From: Anaerolineales bacterium
GTDB lineage: Bacteria; Chloroflexota; Anaerolineae; Anaerolineales; UBA4823
NCBI GenBank assembly: GCA_020853835.1
Contig: JADYYC010000263.1
Coordinates: forward strand, 1-16,559
Direction: 5' to 3'
Length of the DNA stretch: 16,559 nucleotides
This document shows positions 14,258 through 16,559 of the stretch, piece after piece (position 1 is the stretch's first letter; each line of letters starts with the position of its first letter). Below the pieces are notes generated by a model. The model was not told where the DNA came from and did not search any database. It saw only the letters and a program-made list of their open reading frames with translations. Both the position numbers and the translations under genes were made by a program.

Positions 14258-15484
14258 CTACTTTTCCGCCCGCAGCGCATCCACCGGCTCCATGCGAGCC
14301 GCCAGAATGGCGGGGAAGAGCCCCGCCGCCAGCGTGACGATAAACGCCAGAACCGTCAGGCTGGTCGCATCGCTTGCGGTAAGTTTGGTGTAGATGGTGT
14401 CGTTTATCAAGAAGTCTGTGCCGCTGCTGCCATAAATATCGCCGATGTAAAAACCATAATGGGCGAAATAAGACGAAGCCAGGTATCCCAGGGCCAGCCC
14501 CAGCAGGATGCCCCCGATGGCTAATAGCGTGGATTCCGCCAGGAACATCGCCATGATGCGCCGGCCCTTCATGCCGATCGCGGCCAGGATGCCGATTTCG
14601 CGCGTGCGCTCGAACACCGACATCACCAGCGTGTTGACGATGACGGTGGCAGTAATTCCTAGCACGATTAAGTAGAAGAGCGTCATATACCCTTTGGACA
14701 GATCCTCGGTTTGAATGATCAGTTCGTTCATCTCCGCCCAGGTCAACACTTTATAGATCGAAGATTGCAGGGCTTCCTGGACCGCGCCGGTTTGTCCTTT
14801 GTCATAAAGCAGGATAAAGATCGTGCTGGCATGGTTTTCCGTCCCGGTCATCGACTGGGCTTTCGCAAGCGGCAGGAAAACCACCGCCCCGTCGAAGGCG
14901 CTGGTTTGGGTGGAATAGATCCCCCGGATCGTAAAGGTCTGTTCGGTCACGTCTCCGTCAGAGGTGTTCGCCGAGAGTTGGATCTGGTCGCCCGCGCTCA
15001 GCCCTATCTTATTAGCCAGCGGCCGCCCGATCAGGATGCCGGAGCGGTCATCGGGGGCGAGAAATTCCCCGCTAAGCAGCCCTTCGCGGTAAGGGGCGTT
15101 GGCTTCGGAGAGCGGATCGATGCCGATGATCCGCACACCGCTCATGTAATTGCGGGTGGAGACAAACCCGGTTGCGTACAAGCGCGGCGAGGCGACTTTG
15201 ACGGGCGCCAGCGAAGCGATCTGGTTTGCGATCAGGTCGGGGTTTTCGATCAGGTCTTCCCATTTCAGGCTGGTTTTGCTCTGGTCATAGGTCTTCGCCC
15301 GCACCTGCAGATGCCCGCTCTGCAGCCGGATGGCCGTGTCCAGCGCGCTGTCCATTTCCCCGCTGATAAATGCGGCCATCAAGAGCAGCAGCGCCAGCCC
15401 CAGGGCCAGCGCCAGCGCCGAAAAGAAGGTGCGCCGGCGGTTGCGTCCCAGGTCGCGCAGGGCGTTTCTAAAAAGCTGGATCAT
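14258..15484 (-). CDS. FtsX/MacB-type ABC permease (second of two)
   Basis: A 408-residue permease. The N-terminal basic stretch and TM1 (about 16-40) are followed by a large extracytoplasmic MacB-like domain (about 50-260) with GHLQVRAKTYD and VRIIGIDPLSE. Three more helices follow: about 267-291, 311-336 and 373-395. FERTREIGILAAIGMKGRRI between TM2 and TM3 is the FtsX signature that meets the ATPase, and the protein ends EPVDALRAEK as MacB-like permeases often do. The ATG at 15484 has GAGG six bases upstream. A GTG at 15496 is the alternative and would overlap the stop of the preceding permease gene as GTGA. Both fit coupled translation. It differs clearly from the other permease, so a heterodimer is likely. 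Confidence 0.92.
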   Translation of the reverse strand: MIQLFRNALRDLGRNRRRTFFSALALALGLALLLLMAAFISGEMDSALDTAIRLQSGHLQVRAKTYDQSKTSLKWEDLIENPDLIANQIASLAPVKVASPRLYATGFVSTRNYMSGVRIIGIDPLSEANAPYREGLLSGEFLAPDDRSGILIGRPLANKIGLSAGDQIQLSANTSDGDVTEQTFTIRGIYSTQTSAFDGAVVFLPLAKAQSMTGTENHASTIFILLYDKGQTGAVQEALQSSIYKVLTWAEMNELIIQTEDLSKGYMTLFYLIVLGITATVIVNTLVMSVFERTREIGILAAIGMKGRRIMAMFLAESTLLAIGGILLGLALGYLASSYFAHYGFYIGDIYGSSGTDFLINDTIYTKLTASDATSLTVLAFIVTLAAGLFPAILAARMEPVDALRAEK

Positions 15485-15492
15485 GATTCGCC

Positions 15493-16559
15493 TCACACAT
15501 GATGCAGGGCTTCCGCTGGCTCGCGCCGGGCGGCTTCGCGCGCCGGGATAAACGCCGCCAGCGCCGAGATGACCGCCACCGTCAGGGCGCGCCCGGGCAG
15601 GTTGTTGAGCCCCCAGGTGGGGTAGACGCGCTCGCTGAGCAGCGCCATGAAATCGGTCACGCCCGAGAAGGCGGTGTAGTCCAGGCCAACCTGCCGCAGC
15701 GCCCCGTTGATGAGCAGGCCCAGCACGATGCCCGCCGCCACGCCCACCAGCCCCATCAGCGTCCCTTCCAGGATGAACAGGAGCGAAATCTGGCGCGGTT
15801 TCATCCCCAGCGCGCCCAGCAGGCCGATCTCGCGGGTTCGCTCGTAGACCGCCATCAGCAGCAGGTTCAGAATCCCGATCCCCGCGATGCCCAGGATGAT
15901 CACGCTGAAGATGTTCATGACCCCATTCTTGGTGTTGATCGCCGCCCGCAGTTCGGGAAAGTTGGTCTCCCAGGTCTCGATTTTATAGCCCGGCAGCAGG
16001 GGTTTGAGCGCGCGGACCACCGCCGCCTCCTGCCCCAGTTGTTTGAGCACGATCGCCACCTCGGTGGACTGGCCATCGAGCCCGTAGAGCGACTGGGCTT
16101 CGCTCAAAGAGACGTAGATGGTCTGCTTTTCGATCTCGGGCATCTTCAAGTCGTAGATCCCGGTCACGGTCATCGTGCGCTGGCGGGTCTGGTCGTGCAT
16201 CGCGCGCCCGACCAGCGTGATGCGGTCGCCGGTAGCCACCCCCATCGCCTCGGCCAGGCCTTTACCGATGAGGATCACATCGCCGTCGTCTGAATTCAGG
16301 TAGCGCCCCGCGACGATGTTTTGCGCCGCCAGGTTGACCCCCCGCTCTGCCTCCGGCTCGATGCCGATGATATTGACCGCAAACGCCCCTTCGCGGCTGC
16401 TCGCAAGCCCGCCGGTGTTGATGCGGCGCGTGGCCGCCAGCACCTGGGGCTGGGCCTGGGCGGCGCTCACCACCGCCTGGTCATCCGCGAGCGGCGTGAG
16501 CGCATCTTGCCCGCCTTTGCCATCGCCCTCGCTGGCCTGGATCTGGATGTTCCCCCCCA
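15493..16559 (-). CDS. FtsX/MacB-type ABC permease (first of two), 5' end outside the window
   Basis: The frame stays open to the window edge, so the gene is partial; about 355 residues are visible. Before the GTG at 16473 it reads NIQIQASEGDGKGGQDAL, which matches the region right after TM1 in the sister permease (GHLQVRAKTY). The missing part is therefore likely about 60 residues containing TM1. The visible part has the MacB-like extracytoplasmic domain with VNIIGIEPEAERGVNL, then TM2 (FSVIILGIAGIGILNLLLMAV), the ATPase-contact signature YERTREIGLLGALGMKPRQI, TM3 and TM4, ending REPAEALHHV. It sits first in the visible exporter operon, and its stop almost touches the next permease. An internal start at 16473 would lack TM1 and is not credible. 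Confidence 0.9.
   Translation of the reverse strand, partial: GGNIQIQASEGDGKGGQDALTPLADDQAVVSAAQAQPQVLAATRRINTGGLASSREGAFAVNIIGIEPEAERGVNLAAQNIVAGRYLNSDDGDVILIGKGLAEAMGVATGDRITLVGRAMHDQTRQRTMTVTGIYDLKMPEIEKQTIYVSLSEAQSLYGLDGQSTEVAIVLKQLGQEAAVVRALKPLLPGYKIETWETNFPELRAAINTKNGVMNIFSVIILGIAGIGILNLLLMAVYERTREIGLLGALGMKPRQISLLFILEGTLMGLVGVAAGIVLGLLINGALRQVGLDYTAFSGVTDFMALLSERVYPTWGLNNLPGRALTVAVISALAAFIPAREAARREPAEALHHV

Noticed and set aside
1..16559. CRISPR array, insertion sequence, prophage or riboswitch
   Set aside because: I saw no regularly spaced direct repeats, transposase or integrase motifs, phage structural genes or recognisable riboswitch core in any intergenic gap; the longest gap is under 200 bases.

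Overview
The window looks like a chromosomal segment of a GC-rich bacterium. No phage, insertion sequence, CRISPR array or plasmid feature was seen. The gene mix (beta-CASP RNase, RNase D with two HRDC domains, slipin plus short NfeD, a two-gene glutamine-type NAD synthetase, and a MacAB-like exporter with two different permeases) fits Chloroflexota, perhaps Anaerolineae. That placement is inference from gene content and composition and was not tested by any search.

Layout. Bases 1-3450 (all minus strand) hold tRNA-Ser(CGA), a beta-CASP metallo-RNase, RNase D and a GNAT acetyltransferase, so RNA processing dominates. Bases 3450-5015 (minus) hold a slipin and its membrane partner NfeD. A divergent promoter region near 5105-5180 leads into plus-strand genes: a nitrilase-type amidase and NAD synthetase that together would make NAD from glutamine, then an MFS exporter. 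The MFS gene meets an ABC-F ATPase gene (minus) tail to tail, with only 4 bases between them.

Bases 10279-10454 are a second divergent control region. To the right lies a small TetR gene plus a four-helix membrane protein gene. The TetR part is visibly less GC-rich than the neighbours (about 45% against about 70% in samples counted by hand), and a perfect 8+8 bp palindrome sits on its promoter. This looks like a self-regulated two-gene cassette. Its membrane protein is the one gene here that I do not recognise.

Bases 11547-16559 (all minus) hold a metallo-beta-lactamase-fold hydrolase that lies last in the direction of transcription. Before it come a lipoprotein membrane-fusion protein, an ABC ATPase and two FtsX/MacB-type permeases, the first of which is cut by the window edge. 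The last four form one export machine; gene order, overlaps and Shine-Dalgarno sites inside stop codons indicate coupled translation.

Several start sites were moved from the longest open frame, on Shine-Dalgarno or family evidence. I found no convincing wholly new system. The most unusual points are the palindrome-controlled cassette with the unknown membrane protein, the separately encoded NAD synthetase halves, a terminator-like hairpin touching the ribosome site of the beta-CASP RNase, and a probably leaderless RNase D transcript.
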